A DNA stretch of 64,000 nt, from the NCBI GenBank assembly GCA_936432065.2, contig OW386294.2, positions 50,248,945 to 50,312,944 of the forward strand, written 5' to 3'. Below are positions 44,201-55,963 of this stretch, piece by piece. The position numbers were made by a program, and so were the translations under genes. This DNA is from Rutpela maculata (taxonomy: Eukaryota; Arthropoda; Insecta; Coleoptera; Cerambycidae). Each line of letters begins with the position of its first letter. Positions within the stretch are counted from its first letter, which is position 1. The notes under the pieces were generated by a model. It searched no databases. It saw nothing but the letters and a program-made list of their open reading frames with translations, and was not told where the DNA came from.

Positions 44201-47200
44201 CTCGGGAGATCTGCAAGTCTTCGCCCCACTGGCCATCAGAGAAAGCATCAAGTAGGTACTATTCCCACAAAATTTGGTCTTGTCTAAGTGTACAGATTTC
44301 GAGTAATTAATTAATATATTTTTGGGGTTGTTAATTATTTCCCGCCCCTCGGGAGATATGCAAGTCGTCGTCGCACTAACCATAACATAAATCATCTAGT
44401 AGGTACTGTTTTCTCAAAATTTGGTGTTGTCTAAATGTAGGAATTTCGAGAAATCGATTAAAACGTTTTTAAGCTTTTTACTTATCCCCCCCCCCCCCCT
44501 TGGGAGTTCTGTAAGTCTTCGCCGCATAGGCCATCAAAGGAAAGCATCAAGTATGTACTGTTCCCACAAAATTTGGTTTTGTCTAAATGTACAGATTTCG
44601 AGTTATTAATTAATATGTTTTTGGGGTTTTTAGTTATTTTCCGCCCCTCGGGAGATCTGCAAGTCTTCGCCGCATTAGCCATTAGAGAAAGCATCAAGTA
44701 AGTACTGTTCCCACAAAATTTGATCTTGTCTAAATGTATAGATTTCGAGAAATTAATTAATATATTTTTGGGGTTTTTAATTATTCTCCGCCCCTCGGGA
44801 AATCTGCAAGTCGTCGTCGCACTAGCCATAGGATAAAGTATCTAGTAGGTACTGCTCCCTCAAAATTTGGTGTTGTCTAAATGTAGCGATTTCGAGAAAT
44901 CGATTAACACGTTTTTAATTATTTTCCGCCCCTTGGGAGATTGCAAGTCTTCGCCGCACTGGCCATCGGAGAAACCATCAAGTAGGTACTGTTTCCACAA
45001 AATTTGGTTTTGTCTAAATATACAGATTTCGAGTAATTAAATAATATGTTTTTGGGGTTTTTAATTATTCTCCGCAACTTGGGAAATCTGCAAGACTTCG
45101 CCGCACTAACCATCAAAGAAAGCATCAAGTAGGTACTATTCCTTCAAAATTTGGTGTTGTCTAAATGTAGCGATTTTGAGAAACCGATTAATACGTTTTT
45201 AGAGTTTTTAATTATTTTCCGCCCCTCGGGAGATCTGCAAGTCTTCGCCGCACTGGCCATCAGAGAAAGCATCAAGTAGGTACAATTCCCACAAAGTTTG
45301 GTATTGTCTAAATGTACAGATTTCGAGTAATTAAATGATACGTTTTTGGGGTTTTTAATTAATCTCCGCCCCTTGGGAGATCTGCAAGTCTTCGCCGCGC
45401 TGGCCATCAGAGAAAGCATCAAGTAATTACTATTCCCACAAATTTTGGTCTTGTCTAAATGTACAAATTTTGAGTAATTAATTAATATGTTTTTGGGGTT
45501 GTTAATTATTTTCCGCCCCTCGGGAGATCTGCAAGTCGTCGTCGCACTAACCATAAGATAAATCATCTAGTAGGTACTGTTTTCTCAAAATTTGGTGTTT
45601 TCTAAATGTAGGAATTTCGAGAAATCTTTTAAAACGTTTTTAAGCTTTTTAATTATTTCCCCACCCTTGGGAGTTCTGTAAGTCTTCGCCGCATAGGCCA
45701 TCAGAGAAAGCATCAAGTATGTACTGTTCCCACAAAATTTGGACTCGTCTAAATGTACAGATTTCGAGAAATTAATTAGTATGTTTTTGGGGTTGTTAAT
45801 TATTTTCCGGCCCTCCCGATATCTGCAAGTTTTCGCCGCACTGGCCATCAGAGAAAGCATCGAGTAGGTACTGTTCCCACAAAAATGGTTTTGTGTAAAT
45901 GTACAGATTTCGAGTAATTAATTAATATGTTTTTGGGGTTATTAGTTATTTTCCGCCCCTCGGGAGATCTGCAAGTCTTCGCCGCATTAGCCATTAGAGA
46001 AAGCATCAAGTAAGTACTGTTCCCACAAAATTTGATCTTGTCTAAATGTATAGACTTCGAGAAATTAATTAATATATTTTTGGGGTTTTTAATTATTCTC
46101 CGCCCCCCGGGAAATCTGCAAGTCGTCGTCGCACTAGCCATAAGACAAAGCATCTAGTAGGTACTGCTCCCTCAAAATTTGGTGTTTTCTAAATGTGGCG
46201 ATTTCGAGAAATCGATTAACACGTTTTTAATTATTTTCCTGCAAGTCTTCGCCGCACTGGCTATCGGAGAAACCATCAAGTAGGTACTGTTTTCACAACA
46301 TTTGGTTTTGTCTAAATATACAGATTTCGAGTAATTAATTAACATGTTTTTGGGGTTGTTAATTATTTTCCGCCCCTTGGGAGATCTGCAAGTCTTCGCC
46401 GCACTAGCCATTAGAGAAAGCATCAAGTAAGTACTGTTCCCACAAAATTTGGTCTTGTCTAAATGTACAGATTTCGAGAAATTATTTAATATGTTTTTGG
46501 GGTTGTTAATTATTCTCCGCCCCATGGGAAATCTGCAAGTCTTCGCCGCACTAGCCATCAGAGAAAGCATCAAGTAGGTACTATTCCTTCAAAATTTGGT
46601 GTTGCCTAAATGTAGTGATTTTGAGAAATCGATTAATACGTTTTTAGAGTTTTTAATTATTTTCCGCCCCTCGGGAGATCTGCAAGTCTTCGCCGCACTG
46701 GCCATCAGAGAAAGCATCAAGTAGGTACATTTCCCACAATGTTTGGTATTGTCTAAATGTACAGATTTCGAGTAATTAAAAGATAAGTTTTTGGGGATTT
46801 TAATTATTTTCCGCCCCTTGGGAGAGCTGCAAGTCTTCGCCGCGCTGGTCATCAGAGAAAGCATCAAGTAAGTACTATTTCCACAAATTTTGGTCTTGTC
46901 TAAATGTACAGATTTCGAGTAATTAATTAATAAGTTTCTAGGGTTGTTAATTATTTTCCACCCCTCGGGAGATCTGCAAGTCTTCGCCGCACTGGCCATC
47001 AGAGAAAGCATCAAGTAAGTACTGTTCCCACAAAATTTGATCTTGTCTAAATGTATAGATTTCGAGAAATTAATTAATATATTTTTGGGGTTTTTAATTA
47101 TTCTCCGCCCCTCGGGAAATCTGCAAGTCGTCGTTGCAATAGCCATAAGATAAAGCATCTAGCACCCTCAAAATTTGGTGTTGTCTAAATGTAGCGATTT

Positions 47201-50200
47201 CGAGAAATCGATTAACACGTTTTTAGGATATTTAATTATTTTCCGCCCCTTGGGAGATCTGCAAGTCTTCGCCGCACAGGCCATTAGAGAAAGCATCAAG
47301 TAAGGACTGTTCTCACATAATTTGGTATTGTCTAAATGTACAGATTTCGAGAAATTAATTAATATGTTTTTGGAGTTGTTAATTATTCTCCGCCCCTCGG
47401 GAGATCTGCAAGTCTTCGCCGCACTAGCCATCAGAGAAAGCATCAAGTTAGTACTATTCCCTCAAAATTTGGTGTTGTCTAAATGTAGGTATTTTGAGAA
47501 ATCGATTAATACGTTTTTAGGGTTTTTAATTATTTTCCGCCCCTCGGGAGATCTGCAAGTCTTCACCGCGCTGGCCATCAGAATAAGCATCAAGTAGGTA
47601 CTATTCCCACAAATTTTGGTCTTGTTTAAATGTACAGATTTCGAGTAATTAATTAATAAGTTTCTGGGTTTTTTAATTTTTTCCACCCCTCGGGAGATTT
47701 GCAAGTCTTCGCCGCACTGGCCATCAAAGAAAGCATCAAGTAGGTACTATTCCCTCAAAATTTGGTCTTGTCTAAATGTACAGATTTCGAGTAATTAATT
47801 AATATGTTTTTGGGGTTGTTAATTATTTTCCGCTCCTCGGGAGATCTGCAAGTCTTCGCCACATTAGCCATAAGATAAAGCATCTAGTAGGTACCGCTCC
47901 CTCAAAATTTGGTCTTGTCTAAATGTAGCGATTTCGAGAAATCAATTAACACGTTTTTAGGATATTTAATTATTTTCCGCCCCTTGGGAGATCTGCAAGC
48001 CTTCACCGCACTGGCCATCAGAGAAAGCATCAAGTAAGTACTGCTCCCACACAATTTGGTCTTGTCTAAATGTGCAGATTTCGAGAAATTAATTAATATG
48101 TTTTTGGGGTTGTTAATTATTCTCCGCCCCTCGGGAGATCTGCAAGTCTTGTCCGCACTAGCCATCAGAGAAAGCATCAAGTAGGTACTATTCCCTCAAA
48201 ATTTGATGTTGTCTAAATGTACAGATTTCGAGTAATTAATTAATATGTTTTTGGGGTTTTAATTATTTTCCGCCCCTCGGGAGATCTGCAAGTCTTCGCC
48301 GCACTGGCCATCAGAGAAAGCATCAAGTAAGTACTGCTCCCACAAAATTTGATCTTGTCTAAATGTATAGATTTCCAGAAATTAGTTAATATATTTTTGG
48401 TGTTTTTAATAATTCTCCGCCCCTCGGGAAATCTGCAAGTCGTCGTCGCACTAGCCATCAGAGAAAGCATCAAGTACGTACTATTCCCTCAAAATTTGGT
48501 GTTGTCTAAATGTACAGATTTTGAGTAATTAATTAATATGTTTTTGGGGTTTTAATTATTTTCCTCCCCTCGGGAGATCTGCAAGTCTTCGCCGCTCTGG
48601 CCATCATAGAAAGCATCAAGTAAGTACTGCTCCCACAAAATTTGGTCTTGTCTAAATGTATAGATTTCCAGAAATTAATTAATATATTTTTGGTGTTTTT
48701 AATTATTTTCCGCCCCTCGGGAAATCTGCAACTCGTCGTCGCACTAGCTATCAGAGAAAGCATCAATTAGGTACTATTCCCTCAAAATTTGGTGTTGTCT
48801 AAATGTACAGATTTCGAGTAATTAATTAATAAGTTTCTGAGGTTGTTAATTATTTTCCACCCCTCGGGAGATCTGCAAGTCTTCGCCGCACTGGCCATCA
48901 GAGAAAGCATCAAGTAGGTACTATTCCCTCAAAATTTGATGTCTAAATGTACAGATTTCGAGTAATTAATTAATAAGTTTCTGAGGTTGTTAATTATTTT
49001 CCACCCCTCGGGAGATCTGCAAGTCTTCGCCGCACTGGCCATCAGAGAAAGCATCAAGTAAGTACTGCTCCCGCAAAATTTGATCTTGTCTAAATGTATA
49101 GATTTCCAGAAATTAATTAATATATTTTTGGTGTTTTTAATTATTCTCCGCCCCTCGGGAAATCTGCAAGTCGTCGTCGCACTAGCCATCAGAGAAAGCA
49201 TCAAGTACGTACTGTTCCCTCAAAATTTGGTGTTGTCTAAATGTACAGATTTCGAGTAATTAATTAGTAAGTTTCTGGGGTTGTTAATTATTTTCCATCC
49301 CTCGGGAGATCTGCAAGTCTTCGCCGCACTGGCCATCAGAGAAAGCATCAAGTAGGTACTATTCCCTCAAGATTTGATGTTGTCTAAATGTACAGATTTC
49401 GAGTAATTAATTAATATGTTTTTGGGGTTTTAATTATTTTCCGCCCCTCGGGAGATCTGCATGTCTTCGCCGCACTGGCCATCAGAGAAAGCATCAAGTA
49501 AGTACTGCTCCCGCAAAATTTGATCTTGTCTAAATGTATAGATTTCCAGAAATTAATTAATATATTTTTGGTGTTAATTATTCTCCGCCCCTCGGGAAAT
49601 CTGCAAGTCGTCGTCGCACTAGCCATCAGAGAAAGCATCAAGTAGGTACTATTCCCTCAAAATTTGGTGTTGTCTAAATGTACAGATTTCGAGTAATTAA
49701 CTAATAAGTTTCTGGGATTGTTAATTATTTTCCACCCCTCGGGAGATCTGCAAGTCTTCGCCGCACTGGCCATCAGAGAAAGCATCAAGTAGGTACTATT
49801 CCCACAAAATTTGGTCTTGTCTAAATGTACAGATTTCGAGTAATTAATTAATATGTTTTTGGGGTTGTTAATTATTTTCCGCCACTCGGGAGATCTGCAA
49901 GTCTTCGCCGCACTAGCCGCTAGAGAAAGCATCAAGTAAGTACTGTTCCCACAAAATTTGGTCTTGTCAAAATGTACAGATTTCGAGAAATTAATTAATA
50001 TGTTTTTGGAGTTGTTAATTATTTTCCGCCCCTCGGCAGCTCTGCAAGTCTTCGTCGCACTAGCCATAAGATAAATCATCTAGTAGGTACTATTCCCTCA
50101 AAATTTGGTGTTGTCTAAATGTAGGGATTTCGAGAAATTTATTAACGCGTTTTTGAGGTTGTTAATTATCTTCCGTCCCTCGGAAGGTCTGCAAGCATTC

Positions 50201-50627
50201 GTCACAGCAGCCACCAGAGAAAGCGTCAAGGATGTATTGTTTCCTCAAAATTTCGTATTGTCTAAATGGAAGTATATCGTGAAATTAATTAATATGTTTT
50301 TGGGGTTGTTGATTATTTTCCGCCCATTATTGAACTCCGAGTTTTAGATCGAAATTGGTTTATTCTTAGTAATCGAAATGTCAAATTTGTTTTGAAAACT
50401 CGCTGTGTCAGAAGTTAAGAATGTCGAGCAAGGCAATTTTAAATTTTACTTTGTCTAGCTTTCGGAACATCAGAAGTCGTAGAAAAGAACCAACTTTGCC
50501 AATATGTAATGCTGAATTAATACAACAATATTATTTGACACGCATGACCCTTGCGCCGACGCCTATGGTTGTTCGGAAGAGTTCGGAAATATTAGCTGCT
50601 AAGTCTGGCTGCTGTCTTCACACCGGT
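44201..50627 (-). repeat. Foldback right arm: inverted 147-bp tandem array
   Basis: About 42 monomers in reverse orientation. The switch at 44200/44201 joins ...ACCTTTAGA to CTCGGGAGATCTGC, so the two arms meet at different points in the monomer rather than as a perfect mirror. A poly-C run occurs at about 44487-44499. Confidence 0.92.
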
Positions 50628-50636
50628 ATATTAAAA

Positions 50637-50835
50637 CATATACATTATTGTTTACTTGTAAATAAAATACTTATACATTATTAATTGTTTTTTGTTTCGA
50701 TTTATTAGATTTGTAATTTATATTAAAAAAACATATATTATTGTTTACTTGTAAATAAAACACATACATTATTAATTATTTTTTATTTTTCTCTCACATG
50801 GTTTATAATATAATATAAAGATATGGTAAAATTAT
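50637..50835 (+). other. Polinton 1 spacer, short duplication
   Basis: AT-rich sequence with two near copies of an ATATTATTGTTTACTTGTAAATAAAA segment about 95 bp apart. It separates the foldback from gene d. No gene is seen. Confidence 0.5.
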
Positions 50836-51165
50836 TTAATATAATCCGCATCTTTGAAGACCCCATTTACATACTTGACATCTGGATTGTGGCTCTGGTG
50901 GACCATCCACGTGATCATTCCTTTCAGGACGATTGTGGTGTACGAAACAAGGTAATTGAATCGTTAGCCTGAAATTTTCTCTATATTCATTTGGTAACTT
51001 GGGCCATGCGCAAAGAAGTTCCATGGGACCAGCTTTGTCGATTAGATAATTTAATGGAAAATTCCGAAGTTCTTCCTCAGTAAAGTCATATAAATTTTTA
51101 CCATGCCTGTGTTCTGTTATTAATACGTTTGCTAGACAGTGTAAACAGCTTAGTTCTGGATCCAT
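50836..51165 (-). CDS. Polinton 1 gene d, Cys-containing conserved protein
   Basis: ATG at 51163-51165; an intact frame of 109 residues. It starts MDPELSCLHCLANVLITEH with a CxxC, then has FTEEELRNFPLNYLI, CAWPKLPNEY, PCFVHH, HVDGPPEPQSRCQVCKWG. The paired CxxC motifs suggest zinc binding. A close relative remains at 60203-60407 and a more distant one at 15116-15541 (same W-KLP, C..H, DGPP, C-x2-C-K order). It overlaps gene e by 16 bases. Function unknown. Confidence 0.75.
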   Translation of the reverse strand: MDPELSCLHCLANVLITEHRHGKNLYDFTEEELRNFPLNYLIDKAGPMELLCAWPKLPNEYRENFRLTIQLPCFVHHNRPERNDHVDGPPEPQSRCQVCKWGLQRCGLY

Positions 51166-51584
51166 ATTGTTTGTATAAGTCTGACAATCGACTCAGTAAC
51201 TAACAACGAGGAACACACCACGATGTAGTAGATCAGGTAAGAAACTGTGCCTAATTCTGGTTTACAATCTGTTTTTGTACTATCAGCATTTAGTGGTGGG
51301 GGGCATTTACTGAATAGTTGGATCCACTTTGTTTCTTTAGTAGAGTTATCATTCTGCCTTAGTCGTAGTTTGTACATAGTGCTATTTTTAGGTATTGAAG
51401 ATGTAAGGAGTGGCTCATTAATTGTTGTGGAAGGTATCATTCGTTTCCATTTTGAAGGCCAACTATCATTTCTTGTACCGTTGCTGTCGAAACAAATAAA
51501 TACCTCTTTATTGTTGTAAGATTGTTGTATGTAGAGAATTCCATGCCAAATGGCTCGTAAAACTATAAATTGCGAGGTAATCAT
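51150..51584 (-). CDS. Polinton 1 gene e, predicted membrane protein
   Basis: An intact 144-residue frame with ATG at 51582-51584. The first 110 residues are polar. One hydrophobic segment (VSYLIYYIVVCSSLLV) near residues 112-128 is a likely transmembrane helix, with a short tail after it. The stop overlaps the start of gene d. The end of a similar gene precedes the gene d relative at about 60410. Not recognised; a virion or host-membrane protein is possible. Confidence 0.65.
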   Translation of the reverse strand: MITSQFIVLRAIWHGILYIQQSYNNKEVFICFDSNGTRNDSWPSKWKRMIPSTTINEPLLTSSIPKNSTMYKLRLRQNDNSTKETKWIQLFSKCPPPLNADSTKTDCKPELGTVSYLIYYIVVCSSLLVTESIVRLIQTIWIQN

Positions 51585-51766
51585 CGTAATATCTATAGAC
51601 TATTAAATTAACATGAGTTTATATTCTATTATATATAGGAGAGGGGGAAGAATGAGAGTACTTTTCTTATCAATTTACATTATTAAACAATAAGTATAAT
51701 TTATTAGAGAACTAAATTCTAAACACTTTCTCATCCCAGATCTTCTGGTGGCCTTTGCCTTAATTT
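51585..51766 (-). promoter_or_regulatory. Upstream region of genes e and d
   Basis: On the minus strand CTATATATAATAG (about 51634-51646) lies some 50 bp before the gene e ATG and is a good TATA candidate. No p53-like decamer is seen here. Confidence 0.45.
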
Positions 51767-52252
51767 TCTTTTTGGGATTTTATATCGCATTGTATCCTCT
51801 TTAAATATACAAAAATAACCAAATTAACCAGTATATTACTGGAAAAAAAAACGCCTTACCTGTGACTTTTACGTCAAAGAAGCAGTTAGAAGGGTGCTTT
51901 TTGATAACCAATGATGTAAATAAATATAAAAATATAAATTGCGTTTAGCCAACGTTTTGGAAATTAGTCCGATTCCCTTCTTAAAGCTTTGAAAATGTGC
52001 ACTATACATAGCACACATTTCCCAAGCTTTGAAAAAAGAAACGGGGTAATTCCCGAAACTTTAACTAAACGCAATTTTTATTTTTATATTTATTTACATT
52101 GTTTATCAAAAAGCACCTTCTAACACTCTATAACTGCTCCCTTTGACATAAAAGTCACAGGTGTAGAAGTCCTTTTCCAGTAATACACTGGTTAATTTGG
52201 TCATTTTGTAGATTGAAAAGGATACAGCGCGGTAGAAAATCCCAAAAAAAAA
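51767..52252. repeat. Foldback-type inverted repeat, 0.49 kb
   Basis: The left arm (about 51767-51975) and right arm (about 52045-52252) are imperfect reverse complements. Shared strings include ACCAAATTAACCAGT.TATTACTGG, CTGTGACTTTTA.GTCAAAG and TTTTTGATAA. The centre contains GCTTTGAAAA...TTTTCAAAGC-like sequence. No gene is present; it is probably a MITE remnant. Confidence 0.75.
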
Positions 52253-53067
52253 ATATAGAGTATTTACATAAAAGTCCAATACAAAAAAAAAAAAAGACAC
52301 GCTCAACAAGATAATATAGTGAAATAATATGTCATAATCTGCAATAAAACATTTATTTCTCTATTTATTATTACGAAGAAACAATTTCTTCACAAAATAT
52401 TATTTCATTTGCCAACTCTCTTCATTCTTCCTCCATCCCTGTCCCCTGCACACCTTAACCAAGGTTTTATGATATCAGAAATTTCTTGTTGGGTGGCATT
52501 TCTACAGAACGGATTTTTTCTTACAGTTACTAAAAATTAAAATAATATGCAAGTTGGTGACAAGATATAATTGTGAAAATCAATTTTAAATAATGACTGT
52601 ACAGCATTCTACCATCCTTATATACTCTTACAAGTCTAGGTTATCGAGACATTAGTTTTTAAGTACACGACACAATGTCAATGAAAATTGAAATACAAGA
52701 TTTTATTTTTTACCTTACCTAGAAGTAGTTTTAAAATATTTTGCAAATCCTCAAATTTATATTTCTCATTTCTCCCTGTCCAGTTAAACTTCTGGGCCAA
52801 TTGGTTGGACACGAGTCTGGAAATAACTCTTCGTGTAGTTTCTACGACGTCTTTTCCTCCTATTTATTGTAAAGTAGCAACCTTGGAAATAATAAATAAA
52901 ATAATTAAATCCGACATGATTATTAGAAAGCATTCACAGATTGAAATTGATATACATGAAAGGAATAAAAATAACTACATTGGTGGTTATTGTAAAAAAA
53001 AATGTGTAAAATATTTAGTCATTACAATTTACTATTTTTATAAGCAATGTTAAAATTAACTTTTTAT

Positions 53068-53150
53068 TATTTGGCTCGGTAGTGAGGGAAATAGTCGCAT
53101 CTTTGCAGCAGTTTTAACCGCCAGGTTCAAATCCCGCTCATTTAATGAAT
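53068..53150 (+). repeat. tRNA-like sequence, possible SINE head
   Basis: TGGCTCGGTAGTGAG (box A-like) and GGTTCAAATCCCGC (box B) are spaced about 55 bp apart, as in tRNA genes and tRNA-derived SINEs. It lies in an intron of the DUF4806-type gene, in antisense. No perfect cloverleaf was worked out. Confidence 0.5.
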
Positions 53151-54429
53151 CTATATGTGAGCACATTAAAATATTCCTTCAGCATATAAAGTGGGGTCTA
53201 GCAAAATTTCCAGCATAATTAGCTTTATTTCATTTATATACATTGGCCTTAGTAGCAGCATAAGTTGATATTTAAATAAAACAAAAATATTAATTACTTA
53301 CCATTGATGCCATTTTATTACTGTCTTCTGAGGCCTCATCTAGCTGTACTAATTCATCATTTGATGAACAAGGCAAATTTAAGCCCATCAGTTCTTCATC
53401 ATCAGGAGTTACATCCACAGTACTACTGTTTTGTACAAGTTTTGTAACATACTTAACACTGTCAGCCATGCCATGTAATAATAGAAGTACCTCTTGCAGT
53501 AGTTCTAAAATATACAAAAAAATATTTATTGCTACAATAATTTATAAAACTAATCATGCATTTTTAAATATTGTAATTTTACAGCTTCCCCGTCTATATT
53601 TTTCAAATAGTTACAAAAAAGTTCAAACTCAAAATGATATTTCTAACTTTCTTCTCTATGTAGGATAAATAAGTTTTCATTAAACGTTAAATTTTAATTG
53701 AAAAATTGGGCAACTGTTAATTATTAATATTTTACACCTTTCACAACACGAATATTTTTTTAAGCCGCCGTTTCAAAAGTTCAGCTTTATTTTACAAGTT
53801 ATTCAAAGAACTGAATGTAGATACTAACTATTATCCATTTAAAATGTGTTTCCTACATTTGTTAAATTATTTAGGTATTACTAACCAGTGTTTTTTTGAC
53901 ATCCACTGCATTCGGGAATTGTATTTATAATTGTTCGATCTAATGAGTTAACCCTCACTTTCTCGAAAGGCGAGGAAGAATTTATAGAATGATTTGAAGA
54001 TTTTGAAATTATTTTGTTCTTTTCTTTAAACTTTGGAGGCTGTGGAACATGATGTTCAATGTCCGAGCCACATTCATATTCATTAAATAAGGAATTTTTA
54101 TGCCTTCGCCTGCCTTTTGAAGTACGTTCCTCATCATCTTCCTCCTCCGTTTGTGAAACGCTACTTTGGTCGACAAGGGCATCTTGTTTAAGTTTAGCTT
54201 TCGAATAAAATCCTATAATGGAAATAATATATTAATACTTTCAACACAAAAGTACGTAACATCAAATCGTTACTTTTTTAGTTGCACTTCCCCCAAACAA
54301 GAAATGCATCTAGAATATTGTGAAAAAACCGCTGCCCAAGGAATCACTACTTCCACATCCAGATTCTCTATCCAAGTCACTCACAACGAAAAAACTTTGT
54401 ATATGAAAATAATTGTTTATGGAACTTTA

Positions 54430-55040
54430 ATAATGTAATATTTGAAATCTTCTACCCCAAAAACCTATAAAACGATACCCCACATCGGTAGTGGGGTGGG
54501 GGTGGTGATAGGGGGGTGGTAGTGGGGGGTGGATGAAGTAAAAAAATATTTTGAGGTTTCTGGTTCCTGTACAGTGTACATACACTAAATCACAATTTTT
54601 TTTAATCCCCTTTAATAAGGGGGTGGAGGTGGCTAATGCCAAATTTTTTTTTTGAGACCTTAGCTTCTCTTGTATATACTAAATACCAATTTCGTGGACT
54701 CTTACCTGCTTGATTTACCCATTCACCCCAAATTTACCCCAATTTACACCCCAACCCTTCGACGGAACAAGATGAAAATAATAATCTAGTTCTAGATCTC
54801 GTTAAAGTACATATGTGTACCAAATTTCAAGTCAATATCTCAAACGGTTCCAGAATAAACGTGCGCACAAAAAAAGGTACAGACAGACCGACAGACCGAC
54901 AGACAGACAGAAATTTTTTTTTCGCTCAAACTTAAAATCTCGACGTTTCATGACATTTTAAGCCTATTTGGACAATAAAAATTTTTAAAATTTTTTTTGT
55001 CGTTACTATACTTCCACTGGACGTGGAAGTAAAATAATAT
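54430..55040. repeat. Interspersed repeat with CAGA microsatellite
   Basis: Within the second intron lie a G-rich stretch (54487-54535), then ...ACCAAATTTCAAGTCAATATCT...GTTCCAGAATAAACGTGCGCAC, then (CAGACCGACAGA)n at about 54885-54910. The style is that of a dispersed insect repeat. No coding capacity. Confidence 0.5.
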
Positions 55041-55963
55041 TGTGTAGGTACACTTATTTTTTTTTTTAATATTATGGTTGTTTAGGATTAAGATATTTTT
55101 AATTTGACAGTTTCGATATCAGTCACATGCACTATTTTCAAAAATGTATTTGGGGTTGTGAGAAAAATATTCTAATATTAGTTGGTAATCTAGATAGAAA
55201 TATGTTACATTATTTTAGACGAATTGTAATTCTCTATAATATTGTTAGAATTTGTTGTGTAAACTAATAAGTACTTACGTGAAGTGTATTTTATTTTAAT
55301 TTCAAAATGTTCAGCATTATCAGAATTTAGAAGTTGATGATTTTGAACCATATCAGTCCTCATCTTATCGCTCGTTATTCTTTTTGGCCAATAACAATAT
55401 GTTTGATCACCATCTCTAAAAACCCATCTACTCGATATAATTGAAAGAGTTGTAGTGCCATCTTTGGCGATTTCTTTGTGAAACTCGACAACATGGAACT
55501 TGTATGAACTAAACAAAGGAATACGATGTATTTGTATTGATGAATATTAAAAAATATAGCTATATGTTAATTAATATTAGTTAATTTATGTTCCGTTTCA
55601 TAATTTCACTATTATAAAACTTTATGTTCGCAAGTATTAACAGAGTATTTTCCAGTGCACCACTCGTTTTTTCCTCAGTCTATTCAACTGACATTGAGAT
55701 CGCTTTCTATAATTAGAGGAAATGCGCTGCGACATCACACAAAAATAAAAATATGTGTAGAACTTGTAATAAGTATGTATTGTGAACAAGAGAGCTTCCA
55801 CAAAAAAATTCTAACCTTAAAAACTAAGTTGTTTACGCGCAATTTGCAGAATGACATCATCACACGATGCTTAATAACATCATTGTAGTACCTACTTACA
55901 TCAGACAAAATGCAGAAAGCAAGAATAAACATATTTTACGTACCTTTCTTGGCTGCCCGCCAT

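Larger units (their letters stand above)
37156..50627. mobile_element. Giant foldback element, 13.5 kb
   Basis: It starts ACCGGTGTGAAGACAGCAGC and ends with the reverse complement. Each end has about 300 bp of non-repeated terminal sequence that is inverted at the other end. All the rest is tandem copies of a 147-bp repeat, in one orientation in 37.46-44.20 kb and in the other in 44.20-50.33 kb. There is no unique central loop and no transposase gene. It lies just after the polymerase gene of Polinton 1, and the sequence on both sides joins cleanly once one ATATTAAAA is removed. Confidence 0.9.
52405..55963 (-). pseudogene. Six-exon DUF4806-type gene, one in-frame stop
   Basis: Minus-strand exons at 55963-55944, 55508-55279, 54212-53886, 53504-53302, 52881-52719 and 52529-52405 join with GT-AG borders and keep phase throughout, giving 356 codons from ATG to TGA. 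The N-terminal part (YKFHVVEFHKE ... TYCYWPKRI) and the C-terminal part (IGGKDVVETTRRVISRLV..QLAQKFNWTGR ... ATQQEISDIIKPWLRCA) match the layout of DUF4806 proteins, an expanded insect family of unknown function. A TAA at codon 266 (exon 5) interrupts it, just before the DUF4806 core. I see no alternative acceptor that avoids the stop and keeps frame. It lies inside Polinton 1 borders, next to a degraded Copia element. Confidence 0.78.

Noticed and set aside
37450..50340. CRISPR-like array.
   Set aside because: Monomers are contiguous 147-bp satellites without unique spacers, in a eukaryotic transposon.
37450..50347. Dozens of open frames of 60-190 codons on both strands in the 147-bp array.
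   Set aside because: They repeat with the monomer, exist on both strands, shift at monomer indels and show no domain; they follow from a repeat length divisible by three.
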